64,000 nt of DNA from Pseudomonas sp. FEN (lineage in GTDB: Bacteria; Pseudomonadota; Gammaproteobacteria; Pseudomonadales; Pseudomonadaceae). The DNA lies in the NCBI RefSeq assembly GCF_904067045.1, contig NZ_CAJFDC010000011.1, positions 1 to 64,000 of the forward strand, given 5' to 3'. The notes under the pieces were generated by a model that saw only the letters and a list, made by a program, of their open reading frames with translations, was not told the DNA's origin and searched no databases. Below, one piece after another: positions 7,636-16,317 of the stretch (within the stretch, counting starts at the first letter, position 1; each line of letters starts with the position of its first letter). A program made the position numbers and the translations under genes.

Positions 7636-9201
7636 ATGATCAGCGCTGCGTTGGGAACTCAGGAAGAGCATTTTAATCAGGCCAGCGAAGCAGTCCCCGT
7701 GTCAGCTCCCTTGGCGGGAGGAAAAGCCGTATTGACGGCAACTGCTGTCAATTCCAACAAGAAAAAGGTCCTGTTCGTCACCTCCGAATTCGCCGATCTG
7801 GTCAAGACCGGCGGCCTCGGCGATGTGTCCGCGGCCCTGCCACGGGCCATGCATCACCTGCACGATGTGCGGGTGCTGATCCCTGGCTACCCGCAGGTGA
7901 TGCAGAGCGACAACCCGATCCATATCATCGGCGAGCTGGGTGGCCACGCCGCGCTGCCGCCGTGCAAGATCGGACGCATGGACCTGCCCGACGGCCTGGT
8001 GATCTACGTGCTGATCTGCCCTGAGCTCTACGAGCGCGATGGCACGCCCTATGGTGCCAACAACGGTCGCGACTGGCCGGACAATCACATCCGCTTCGCC
8101 CGCCTGGGCCTGGCGGCGGCCGATATCGCCGCCAACCTGGCCCAGATCCACTGGACCCCGGACCTGGTCCACGCCCACGACTGGCCGGCCGGCCTCGCCC
8201 CGGCCTATATGCATTGGCGCGGCCAGCGCACCCCGACGCTGTTCACCATTCACAACCTCGCCTACCAGGGCGTGGTCAGCCTCGCCTGTTGCCCGGAGCT
8301 GGGGATCCCGCCCCATGCCCTGCAGCAGGAAGGCATGGAGTTCTACGGCAAACTGTCGTTCCTCAAGGCCGGCATGGCCTACTCCAGTCATATCACCACG
8401 GTGAGTGCCACCTACGCCGAGGAAATCACTACGCCGCAATTCGGTTGTGGCCTGGACGGCTTTCTCGCCAGCAAGACCCATCAGGGCCTGCTCAGCGGCA
8501 TTCCCAACGGCATCGACGAAAGCTGGGACGCGGCCACCGACAGCCACCTGGTCCACCCCTTCACCCCGGGTGACTGGGAAGGCAAGGCGGTCAACGCCAG
8601 CCACGTGCGGACCCTGTTCGGCCTCGATCCCTCGAACGGACCGCTGTTTGCGGTGGTCTCGCGGCTGGTCTACCAGAAAGGCCTGGACCTGACCGAAGCG
8701 GTCAGCGAAATGATCGTGAATGAAGGCGGCCAGATCGCGATCATCGGCCGTGGCGAACCGGAAGAAGAACAGGCCATGCGCCAACTGGCCCTGCGCTTTC
8801 CCGGCCGGGTGGGGGTGCGCATCGGCTTCAACGAGACCGATGCCCGGCGCATGTTCGCCGGTAGCGACTTCCTGCTGATGCCCTCACGCTATGAACCTTG
8901 CGGCCTGAGCCAGATGTACGCCCAGCGCTTCGGCTCGCTGCCGGTGGCGCGCAACACCGGAGGGCTGGCCGACACCATCGAGAACGGCGTCACCGGCTTC
9001 CTCTTCGACGAGTCCACCGTGGAAAGCTATGCGCAGGCATTGCGTCGGGCGTTCAAGGTGTTCGCCTACCCGCCGCTACTCAATGCCATGCGCTGCCGCG
9101 CCATGGCCGCGCCGTTCAACTGGTGCAAGGCCGTAGAGCCCTACGCCGAGCTGTACCAGAACCTGGTCGCCAAGTCCCGGAGTCGGTCGGGCCAGCACTG
9201 A
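7636..9201 (+). CDS. glgA: Glycogen synthase (ADP-glucose type, GT5)
   Basis: A retaining GT5 glycosyltransferase of 521 residues that extends alpha-1,4-glucan from ADP-glucose. The start is the ATG preceded by GGGAGA; an upstream GTG would add 13 residues. After an N-terminal extension of about 45 residues comes VLFVTSEFADLVKTGGLGDV, with Lys57 of the KTGGL nucleotide-sugar motif. TIHNLAYQG, GIPNGID and VSRLVYQKGLDL follow, and PSRYEPCGLSQMYAQRFGSL carries the second-domain Glu/Cys motif. It heads the block glgA-treZ-malQ-treY, 14 bases before treZ. No glgC (ADP-glucose pyrophosphorylase) lies in the window, so the source of its donor must be encoded elsewhere. Regulation may be by RpoS through the long leader. 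Confidence 0.95.
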   Translation: MISAALGTQEEHFNQASEAVPVSAPLAGGKAVLTATAVNSNKKKVLFVTSEFADLVKTGGLGDVSAALPRAMHHLHDVRVLIPGYPQVMQSDNPIHIIGELGGHAALPPCKIGRMDLPDGLVIYVLICPELYERDGTPYGANNGRDWPDNHIRFARLGLAAADIAANLAQIHWTPDLVHAHDWPAGLAPAYMHWRGQRTPTLFTIHNLAYQGVVSLACCPELGIPPHALQQEGMEFYGKLSFLKAGMAYSSHITTVSATYAEEITTPQFGCGLDGFLASKTHQGLLSGIPNGIDESWDAATDSHLVHPFTPGDWEGKAVNASHVRTLFGLDPSNGPLFAVVSRLVYQKGLDLTEAVSEMIVNEGGQIAIIGRGEPEEEQAMRQLALRFPGRVGVRIGFNETDARRMFAGSDFLLMPSRYEPCGLSQMYAQRFGSLPVARNTGGLADTIENGVTGFLFDESTVESYAQALRRAFKVFAYPPLLNAMRCRAMAAPFNWCKAVEPYAELYQNLVAKSRSRSGQH

Positions 9202-9215
9202 AGAGGCCTTCATAG

Positions 9216-11024
9216 ATGCCGTCACGGACTCTGGAAACCTGGCCTCATGGCGCGATCCTGCTGGACGCGGAACACACCCGCTTTGCATTGTGGGCACCGG
9301 ACGCCTACTACGTCAGCGTCGAACTGCAGGATGGCCGCTCTCTGGCCATGCTACCGCAGCACAACGGCTGGTTTGTCCTTGAAGCACGCTGCCCGGCCGG
9401 CAGCCAATATCGCTACTGCATCGACGGCGAGCAACCGGTGCCCGACCCGGCCTCCCGGCGCCAAGCCCTGGGGGTGCACGGGCCGAGCCAGGTGGTCGAT
9501 TCCCTGGCCTATCACTGGCGGCACAAGGAATGGCCCGGTCGGCCCTGGCATGAAGCGGTGATCTACGAGCTGCACGTCGGTGTCCTCGGCGGCTATCGCC
9601 AGGTGGAAAGCCAACTGGCGCGCCTGGCCGGACTGGGGGTCACCGCCATCGAGTTGATGCCCCTGGGCCAATTTCCCGGTGAACGCAACTGGGGCTACGA
9701 CGGCGTGCAACCCTATGCGCCGCAGGCCTCCTACGGTTCGCCCGAGGACCTCAAGCACTTGATCGACAGTGCTCACGGTCATGGCCTTATGGTGCTGCTG
9801 GACGTGGTCTACAACCACTTCGGCCCGGACGGCAATTACCTCGGCCAATACGCCCGCGACTTCTTCCGCGATGACCAGCAAACCCCCTGGGGCGCGGCCA
9901 TCGACTTCCGCCGCCGCGAAGTCCGTGATTTTTTCATCGACAACGCGCTGATGTGGCTGCTGGAATACCGCTTCGACGGCCTGCGCCTGGATGCCGTGCA
10001 CGCGATCAACGACAGCGGCTTCCTCCACGAACTGGCGCAAGCGGTGCGCCAACAGGTGGACCCGGCGCGCCACGTCTGGCTGACCCTGGAAAACGAACGC
10101 AACCAGGCCAGCCTGCTGGAGGAGGCCTTTGACGCCCAGTGGAACGATGATGGCCACAACGCCCTGCACGTCCTGCTGACCGGCGAGACCGCCGCCTATT
10201 ATGCCGACTACGCCCGGGAGACCACCGCCAAGCTGGCCCGCTGCCTGAGCCAGGGCTTCGTTTTCCAGGGGCACTCCAACCGTCACGGCCATAGCCGCGG
10301 CGAACCCAGCGCGCACCTGCCGCCCAGCGCCTTCGTGTTGTTCCTGCAGAACCACGATCAGATCGGCAACCGGGCCCTCGGTGAAAGGCTCAATCAGCTC
10401 TGTCCGGCCCCGGCCCTGAAGGCCGCCACGGTGTTGCTGCTGTTGTCACCGATGATCCCGCTGCTGTTCATGGGCGATGAAACCGGCGCCCGCGAACCGT
10501 TCCTGTTCTTCACCGACCACCACGGTGAACTGGCTGACGCCGTGCGCGAAGGTCGCCGCGCGGAATTCGCCGAGTTCCCGGACTTTGCCGATCCCCGCCG
10601 CCGGGCGTTGATCCCCGACCCGAACGCAGAGGCCACCTTCAACGACTCGCGCCCCGACCTGAACGAGGCGAGCGACGATTTGATCCGCCAGGCAAGCCTA
10701 AGGCTCTACCGCCAATTGCTGGAATTGCGCCACCGCGAAATCATTCCCCGACTCCCCGGCGCCCAGGCCCTGGGCTGCGATGTACTGGCCGACGGCGCGC
10801 TCAGCGCACGCTGGCGAATGGGCGATGGCAGCCTGCTGCGTATCGACCTCAACCTCAGTGCCGAGTCGATCCGCCACAGCCCGCCCACCGAGGCCCGCTT
10901 GTTGTTCGAAAGCACCGCCGGCGCCAGTCGCCAACTCGACGAAGGCCATCTGGCCCCCTACTGCGCGCTGGTTACCCTGACCCCCGGGGACGTCATGCAG
11001 TCACCCACCGGAGAGCAACCATGA
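9216..11024 (+). CDS. treZ: Malto-oligosyltrehalose trehalohydrolase
   Basis: A GH13 enzyme of 602 residues that releases trehalose from malto-oligosyl-trehalose made by TreY. An N-terminal carbohydrate-binding/isoamylase-N-type domain (roughly 1-100, with ARCPAGSQYRYCIDGE) precedes the (beta/alpha)8 barrel. DVVYNHFGPDGN is the first conserved region, FDGLRLDAVHAI gives the nucleophile Asp259, TLENERNQ the acid Glu292, and FLQNHDQIGNRA the third carboxylate region. The Glu-Asn-Glu spacing in TLENERN is characteristic of trehalohydrolases rather than branching enzymes. AAGAGG precedes the start, and the stop overlaps the malQ start as ATGA, indicating translational coupling. Confidence 0.95.
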   Translation: MPSRTLETWPHGAILLDAEHTRFALWAPDAYYVSVELQDGRSLAMLPQHNGWFVLEARCPAGSQYRYCIDGEQPVPDPASRRQALGVHGPSQVVDSLAYHWRHKEWPGRPWHEAVIYELHVGVLGGYRQVESQLARLAGLGVTAIELMPLGQFPGERNWGYDGVQPYAPQASYGSPEDLKHLIDSAHGHGLMVLLDVVYNHFGPDGNYLGQYARDFFRDDQQTPWGAAIDFRRREVRDFFIDNALMWLLEYRFDGLRLDAVHAINDSGFLHELAQAVRQQVDPARHVWLTLENERNQASLLEEAFDAQWNDDGHNALHVLLTGETAAYYADYARETTAKLARCLSQGFVFQGHSNRHGHSRGEPSAHLPPSAFVLFLQNHDQIGNRALGERLNQLCPAPALKAATVLLLLSPMIPLLFMGDETGAREPFLFFTDHHGELADAVREGRRAEFAEFPDFADPRRRALIPDPNAEATFNDSRPDLNEASDDLIRQASLRLYRQLLELRHREIIPRLPGAQALGCDVLADGALSARWRMGDGSLLRIDLNLSAESIRHSPPTEARLLFESTAGASRQLDEGHLAPYCALVTLTPGDVMQSPTGEQP

Positions 11025-13102
11025 GCGATGCGCAACTGGAAATACTCGCCAGCCGGGCCGGCCTGGCCGTCGATTGGATCGACGCCAATGGCCGGCCACA
11101 GAAAGTCCGGCCCGAGGTCTTGCGCAAGGTCCTCGCAGGGCTGGGGCACCCCGCCGACAGCACACAGGCCATTGAAAGCAGCTTGCTCGAACTGCAACTC
11201 ACGCAGCAACAGCAACACCTGCCACCGCTGCTGACCGCGGACCTCGGCAAGGGCCTGGACCTGGCCCACTATTTCACCGCCGGTACGGCCTGCGAAGTGC
11301 ATCTGGAAAGCGGCGCGGTCCTGCACTTGCATCTGGACCAGGACGCCGTGCTGCCGGGCAAGATTCCCCTGGGCTACCAGACCGTGCATATCGCCGGCCA
11401 GCGCTTTACCCTCGCCGTGGCCCCGGCGCAGTGCCACAGCATCGCGGCGGCCACCGATACCGCGACACCCCGCGCCTGGGGCCTGACAGTCCAGCTCTAT
11501 GCCCTGCAACGAGCGGGCGATGGCGGTTTCGGTGACAGCCTGGCCCTGGAGAACCTGGTTCGAGCCGCCGGCGAACGTGGCGCCGACGCCCTGGCGATCA
11601 GCCCGCTGCATGCCATGTTCAGCTGTGACCCGCAACGCTACAGCCCCTATTCGCCGTCCAGTCGGTTGTTCCTCAACAGTCTCTATGCGGCACCGGAAGC
11701 GATTCTCGGCGAACAGGCCCTGCACCAGGCCATCAGCAGCGCCGGGCTGGCCGATGAACTGCGGCAGCTGGAAGCGTTACCCTTGATCGACTGGCCCCGT
11801 GCCGCCCGCGCCAAGCAGCGCCTGCTGCGCGCGCTGTACGACGGGTTTCGCCTGGATACTCAGCCACTGGCCACGGACTTCGCGCATTTTCGCCAGGCGG
11901 GTGGCGAAGCCCTGGAGAATCACTGCCGCTTCGAAGCCCTGCAAGCCGCCTGTGCGGCACGCGGCGAGAGCACTGACTGGCGGCATTGGCCCGCGGCCTG
12001 GCACCACCCCGACAACCCGGCCCTCGCCAGCTTCGCCGAGGAACAGGCCGAAGAGATCGGTTTCTACGCCTTCGGCCAATGGCTGATCGCCCGCTGCCTC
12101 GAGCGCGCACAACAAACCGCCCGGGACAACGGCATGGGCATTGGCCTGATCGCCGACCTCGCCGTCGGCGCCGACGGCGGTGGCAGCCAGGCCTGGAGCC
12201 GGCAGGACGAATTGCTGGCCGAACTTACCGTCGGCGCACCACCGGATATCCTCAATCGCAGCGGGCAAAGCTGGGGCATCTCGGCCTTCGCCCCGGAAGG
12301 TCTGAAGCGCCATGGCTTCAGGGCCTTTATCGAAATGCTGCGGGCCAACTTCGCCCATGCCGGGGGCCTGCGTATCGACCATGTGATGGGCCTGCAGCGG
12401 CTCTGGGTGATCCCCCTCGGCTCACCGCCGAGCGACGGCGCCTACCTGTATTATCCGCTGGACGACCTGTTGCGTCTGCTGAGCCTGGAGTCCGCGCGCC
12501 ACCAGGCGGTGGTGCTCGGCGAAGACCTCGGCACGGTCCCCGACGGCCTGCGGGAAAAGCTCGGTGCCCGGGCCATCCTCGGCATGCGCGTGCTGTTGTT
12601 CGAGCAGGAATACGGCCATCGTTTCCGCCCCATACTCGACTGGCCGGACGATGCCCTGGCCACCACCAGCACCCACGACCTGCCGACCCTCAATGGCTGG
12701 TGGCACGCCCGGGACATTGACTGGAACATCCAGCTCGGACTGATCGACACCGACACCGCCGAATACTGGCGCGAAACCCGCGAACGCGAACGCGAGGGCC
12801 TGCATCGTGCCTTGAGCAACGATCCGCAGAATTTCCGCGATGAGTCCCAGCAAACCGACCAGATACTGGACGCCAGCGTGCGCTTCCTCGGCCATACCCG
12901 GGCGCCACTGGTGTTGTTGCCGCTGGAGGATGCCCTGGGCGTCGAAGAACAGGCCAACCTGCCGGGGACCATCGACAGTCACCCCAACTGGCGCCGGCGC
13001 CTACCGGGTGACAGCGCTCGCTTGCTCGACGATGTCGACGCCGCGCGCCGCCTGGAACTGCTGGCCTGTGCCCGGCTCCAGGCGGCCGAGCGTGACCGAT
13101 GA
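11021..13102 (+). CDS. malQ: 4-alpha-glucanotransferase (amylomaltase)
   Basis: A GH77 enzyme of 693 residues that disproportionates malto-oligosaccharides. The N-terminal 140 or so residues form the accessory region found in proteobacterial MalQ. The catalytic domain starts around AWGLTVQLYALQRAGDGGFG. GLRIDHVMGL carries nucleophile Asp453, LGEDLGTVP the acid Glu501, and TTSTHDLPTLNGWW the third acidic residue. In this setting it probably reshapes the short chains left by GlgX so that TreY can use them. It overlaps treZ and treY by four bases at each end, so all three are translated as a unit. Confidence 0.95.
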   Translation: MSDAQLEILASRAGLAVDWIDANGRPQKVRPEVLRKVLAGLGHPADSTQAIESSLLELQLTQQQQHLPPLLTADLGKGLDLAHYFTAGTACEVHLESGAVLHLHLDQDAVLPGKIPLGYQTVHIAGQRFTLAVAPAQCHSIAAATDTATPRAWGLTVQLYALQRAGDGGFGDSLALENLVRAAGERGADALAISPLHAMFSCDPQRYSPYSPSSRLFLNSLYAAPEAILGEQALHQAISSAGLADELRQLEALPLIDWPRAARAKQRLLRALYDGFRLDTQPLATDFAHFRQAGGEALENHCRFEALQAACAARGESTDWRHWPAAWHHPDNPALASFAEEQAEEIGFYAFGQWLIARCLERAQQTARDNGMGIGLIADLAVGADGGGSQAWSRQDELLAELTVGAPPDILNRSGQSWGISAFAPEGLKRHGFRAFIEMLRANFAHAGGLRIDHVMGLQRLWVIPLGSPPSDGAYLYYPLDDLLRLLSLESARHQAVVLGEDLGTVPDGLREKLGARAILGMRVLLFEQEYGHRFRPILDWPDDALATTSTHDLPTLNGWWHARDIDWNIQLGLIDTDTAEYWRETREREREGLHRALSNDPQNFRDESQQTDQILDASVRFLGHTRAPLVLLPLEDALGVEEQANLPGTIDSHPNWRRRLPGDSARLLDDVDAARRLELLACARLQAAERDR

Positions 13103-15840
13103 ATCCGCCATTGCGTGCCACCGTGCGCCTGCAGTTTCATAAAGACTTCAGCCTCGATGCCGCCATACCGCTGGTGCCCTACTTCGCGCGACTGGGCATC
13201 AGTCATCTCTACGCCTCGCCGCTGCTCACCGCTCGCGACGGCTCGCTGCACGGCTACGATGTGGTCGACCCGACCCGGGTCAACCCGCAACTGGGCGGCG
13301 AACCGGCCTTGCGACGCCTGGTGCGGACCCTGCGCCAACACGATATGGGGCTGATCCTCGACATCGTGTCCAATCACATGGCCGTCGGCGGCGCGGACAA
13401 CCCCTGGTGGCTGGACCTGCTGGAATGGGGACGGCTGAGCCCCTATGGCGAGTTCTTCGATATCCAATGGCACTCGCCCGACCCGCTGCTCGAAGGGCAA
13501 CTGCTGATGCCGTTCCTGGACAATGACTACGGCGTGGCCTTGCAGGAAGGCAGCATTCCCTTATGTTTCGACGCCGAGCACGGCAGCTTCCATGTCGAGC
13601 ATTACCAGCACCGCTTTCCCATCTGTCCACGGGATTACGCACAGATACTGGCCAACATCCCGCAACTGGAAACCCTGGCCGGGCACTTCAAGGCCCTGAA
13701 CAGCCTGCCCGACGCCTATGCCCAGGCGCAGGTCCTGCGCGCGGAACTGGCGCAACGCCGCGATCTGCATGAAGCCATCGAACAGAGCCTGGCGCGCTAC
13801 GACTCGCGACAGCCCGAAGGCTTGCAGCGCCTGCACTGGCTGCTGGAGCGCCAGCACTACCGCCTCGCCAGTTGGCGCACCGCCGCCGACGATATCAATT
13901 GGCGGCGCTTCTTCGATGTCAATGAACTGGGTGGCCTGCGGGTCGAGCGCCCGGCGGTGTTCGAGGCCACCCACCAGAAAATCTTCCAGCTCATCGAGGA
14001 AGGCTTGGTGGACGGCCTGCGTATCGACCATATCGACGGCCTCGCCGACCCGCGCGGTTACTGCCGCAAACTGCGTCGACGGGTCGACCGCCTGGCCCCC
14101 GGACGGCACCTGCCGATCTATGTGGAAAAGATCCTCGGCCAGGGCGAAACCCTGCACCCTGACTGGCAGGTGGACGGCACCACCGGCTACGAATTCATGG
14201 ATCAACTGTCGTTGCTGCAACACGATCCGCGTGGCGAACCGCCGTTGACCGAGCTCTGGACCCGTTTGAGCGAGCGCCCCGGCGAGTTCGCCGAGGAAGC
14301 CCGGCTGGCCCGCCAGCAGATCCTCGCCGGTTCCCTGGCCGGCGACTGCGAAAGCGTGGCCCAGGCCCTGTTGCAAGTGGCCCGGGACGACCTGATGAGC
14401 CGCGACCTGACGCTCGGGGCGCTGCGGCGGGCCTTGCAGGCGCTGATCGTGCACTATCCGGTGTACCGCACCTATATCAATGCCCTGGGCCGCCCGACCC
14501 AGGACGAAGCGTTTTTCCAGCAGGCCCTGGCTGGCGCCCGCACCACCCTCGGCGAAGCCGACTGGCCGGTGCTCGAGTACCTGCAACAATGGCTCGGTGG
14601 ACAACCCTGGCGCGAGCGCGCGCTGGGACGTCCGCGCAAACTGCTCAAGCATGCCTGCGTGCGGTTCCAGCAACTGACCTCGCCGACGGCCGCCAAGGCC
14701 GTGGAAGATACGGCGTTCTATCGCTCGGCGGTGCTGCTCTCGCGCAACGACGTGGGCTTTTGCGCCGAACGCTTCAGTGCGCCGGTGGAAGAGTTCCACG
14801 CGACCAACCGACAGCGCCTGGAAAGCTTCCCGGACAACCTGTTGACCAGCGCCACCCATGACCACAAACGTGGCGAAGACAGCCGCGCGCGCCTGGCGGT
14901 GCTGAGCGAGTATGCTCCGTGGTACGTCGAACAGGTGCAACGCTTTCGCGAACTGGCCCAAGCGCTGCGCGGCGATCCCCTGGCGCCCTCGGCGGCGGAC
15001 GAGTTGATCCTCTATCAGGCACTGCTGGGCAGTTGGCCGCTGACGCTGTCGAGCGACGATGCGCCCGGCCTGCGCGATTACGCCGAGCGTCTGTGGCAAT
15101 GGCAATGCAAGGCTTTGCGCGAAGCCAAGCTGAACAGCAGTTGGAATGCACCGAACGATGCCTATGAACAGGCCTGCCGCGATTTTCTCGAGGCGCTGCT
15201 GACCCGCCCCGTCGGCCTGGCACTGCGCAGCGCCCTGCTGGCGGCGGTGGAAAAGATCGCGCCGGCCGGCGCGCTCAACAGTCTGGCCCAGTGTTTGCTG
15301 CGCATGACCGTACCGGGTGTGCCGGACCTGTACCAGGGCAACGAGTTCTGGGACTTCAGCCTGGTGGACCCGGACAATCGCCGGCCGGTGGACTTCGCCG
15401 CCCGGCAACGGGCGCTGGAGCATCCAGCGTCATCGCAGGGACTGCTGACGGATTGGCGCAGCGGCCGCCTCAAACAAGCCTTGATTGCCCGTACGCTGGC
15501 GGTGCGGGCCGAACATGGGAGGGTCTTCAGTCGTGGCGATTATCAACCGTTGGAAGTGCTCGGCGAGCAGGCCGAACACGTGCTGGCCTTTATGCGTAGC
15601 GCGTCGACGCAGCGGGTCATCGTGATCGTGCCCAGGCAGGCGGCCAGACTTCTGGCACATGCTCACCTGCCACGGGTACAGGCACCGGTTTGGGGCGATA
15701 CGCGGGTCAAACTGCCGTTCGCCGCACCGGATTGCAAATTAAAGGGACTTTTTTCGATGTGCGCAGTCACACCCCATAGCGAGCTGATGGTCGGTGCGGC
15801 ACTCGGAGATTTCCCGGTTAATCTCTTTACCCAAACTTGA
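13099..15840 (+). CDS. treY: Malto-oligosyltrehalose synthase
   Basis: A GH13 enzyme of 913 residues that isomerises the reducing-end alpha-1,4 bond of a maltodextrin to alpha,alpha-1,1, the substrate of TreZ. The N-terminus ATVRLQFHKDFSLDAAIPLV and HLYASPLLTARDGSLHGYDV are typical of the family. VDGLRIDHIDGLADP holds nucleophile Asp310 and IYVEKILGQGE the acid Glu343. A long family-specific insertion follows, then SATHDHKRGEDSRARL. The C-terminal end (VPGVPDLYQGNEFWDFSLVDP) is intact, and the length is normal for the family. It is the last of three overlapping genes. The next gene begins 16 bases on, behind its own CAGGAG. Confidence 0.95.
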   Translation: MNPPLRATVRLQFHKDFSLDAAIPLVPYFARLGISHLYASPLLTARDGSLHGYDVVDPTRVNPQLGGEPALRRLVRTLRQHDMGLILDIVSNHMAVGGADNPWWLDLLEWGRLSPYGEFFDIQWHSPDPLLEGQLLMPFLDNDYGVALQEGSIPLCFDAEHGSFHVEHYQHRFPICPRDYAQILANIPQLETLAGHFKALNSLPDAYAQAQVLRAELAQRRDLHEAIEQSLARYDSRQPEGLQRLHWLLERQHYRLASWRTAADDINWRRFFDVNELGGLRVERPAVFEATHQKIFQLIEEGLVDGLRIDHIDGLADPRGYCRKLRRRVDRLAPGRHLPIYVEKILGQGETLHPDWQVDGTTGYEFMDQLSLLQHDPRGEPPLTELWTRLSERPGEFAEEARLARQQILAGSLAGDCESVAQALLQVARDDLMSRDLTLGALRRALQALIVHYPVYRTYINALGRPTQDEAFFQQALAGARTTLGEADWPVLEYLQQWLGGQPWRERALGRPRKLLKHACVRFQQLTSPTAAKAVEDTAFYRSAVLLSRNDVGFCAERFSAPVEEFHATNRQRLESFPDNLLTSATHDHKRGEDSRARLAVLSEYAPWYVEQVQRFRELAQALRGDPLAPSAADELILYQALLGSWPLTLSSDDAPGLRDYAERLWQWQCKALREAKLNSSWNAPNDAYEQACRDFLEALLTRPVGLALRSALLAAVEKIAPAGALNSLAQCLLRMTVPGVPDLYQGNEFWDFSLVDPDNRRPVDFAARQRALEHPASSQGLLTDWRSGRLKQALIARTLAVRAEHGRVFSRGDYQPLEVLGEQAEHVLAFMRSASTQRVIVIVPRQAARLLAHAHLPRVQAPVWGDTRVKLPFAAPDCKLKGLFSMCAVTPHSELMVGAALGDFPVNLFTQT

Positions 15841-15856
15841 GTTCAGGAGCATGGCG

Positions 15857-16138
15857 ATGAATACCGACGAAAAACGTATCCGTGAGTTTGCTTATCAGAT
15901 CTGGGAATCGGAGGGTCGCCCCGAGGGCCACGAGGCCCGACATTGGGAGATGGCATGCAAGCTGGCGGAAGCCGAGGCGCTGGCGCCGAAAAAGCCGGCA
16001 GCGAGCAAACCCGCGGCCAAATCCAAGGTCGCCGCCAAGCCGGTGGCGGTAGCGAAAGCCACGGCAAAACCTGCGACCGCCACCAAACCAGCCGCCGAAA
16101 AGAAACCGCGAGCACCGCGCAAACCGACGGCCAGTTGA
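15857..16138 (+). CDS. DUF2934 small protein with Lys/Ala/Pro-rich tail
   Basis: A 93-residue protein. The first 35 residues carry the DUF2934 pattern (IREFAYQIWESEGRPEGHEA, then HWEMACKL). The remainder is a low-complexity basic tail of KPAA/AKPA-type repeats, like histone H1-type or AlgP-type tails. The start was chosen because CAGGAG sits seven bases before this ATG; another ATG two codons earlier is too close. DUF2934 has no established function. The tail could bind nucleic acid or an anionic surface, which is inference. It sits between treY and glgX and, from memory of other Pseudomonas genomes, a small gene commonly occupies this place, so it may belong to the alpha-glucan system. Confidence 0.75.
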   Translation: MNTDEKRIREFAYQIWESEGRPEGHEARHWEMACKLAEAEALAPKKPAASKPAAKSKVAAKPVAVAKATAKPATATKPAAEKKPRAPRKPTAS

Positions 16139-16170
16139 GTGTTGCGCGGTATTGAAGACCACACATACCT

Positions 16171-16242
16171 GTGGGAGCGGAGCTTGCCCGCGAAGCTTTT
16201 GGCGATCTTGAGGGCCTCTTCGCGGGCAAGCTCCGCTCCCAC
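16171..16242. repeat. REP palindrome pair
   Basis: Two inverted copies of GTGGGAGCGGAGCTTGCCCG flank a 20-odd-base spacer, forming a long stem. The same core recurs at 26377-26465 and, slightly diverged, at 36308-36414. It lies between the DUF2934 gene and glgX and may limit readthrough or stabilise the upstream mRNA. Confidence 0.85.
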
Positions 16243-16317
16243 TGTTGGCCAGATCATATAGCCACCTGAGCCTTCGATCCGTACACCGGACCACCGAACA
16301 CACCCGCAGGAGCGCCC

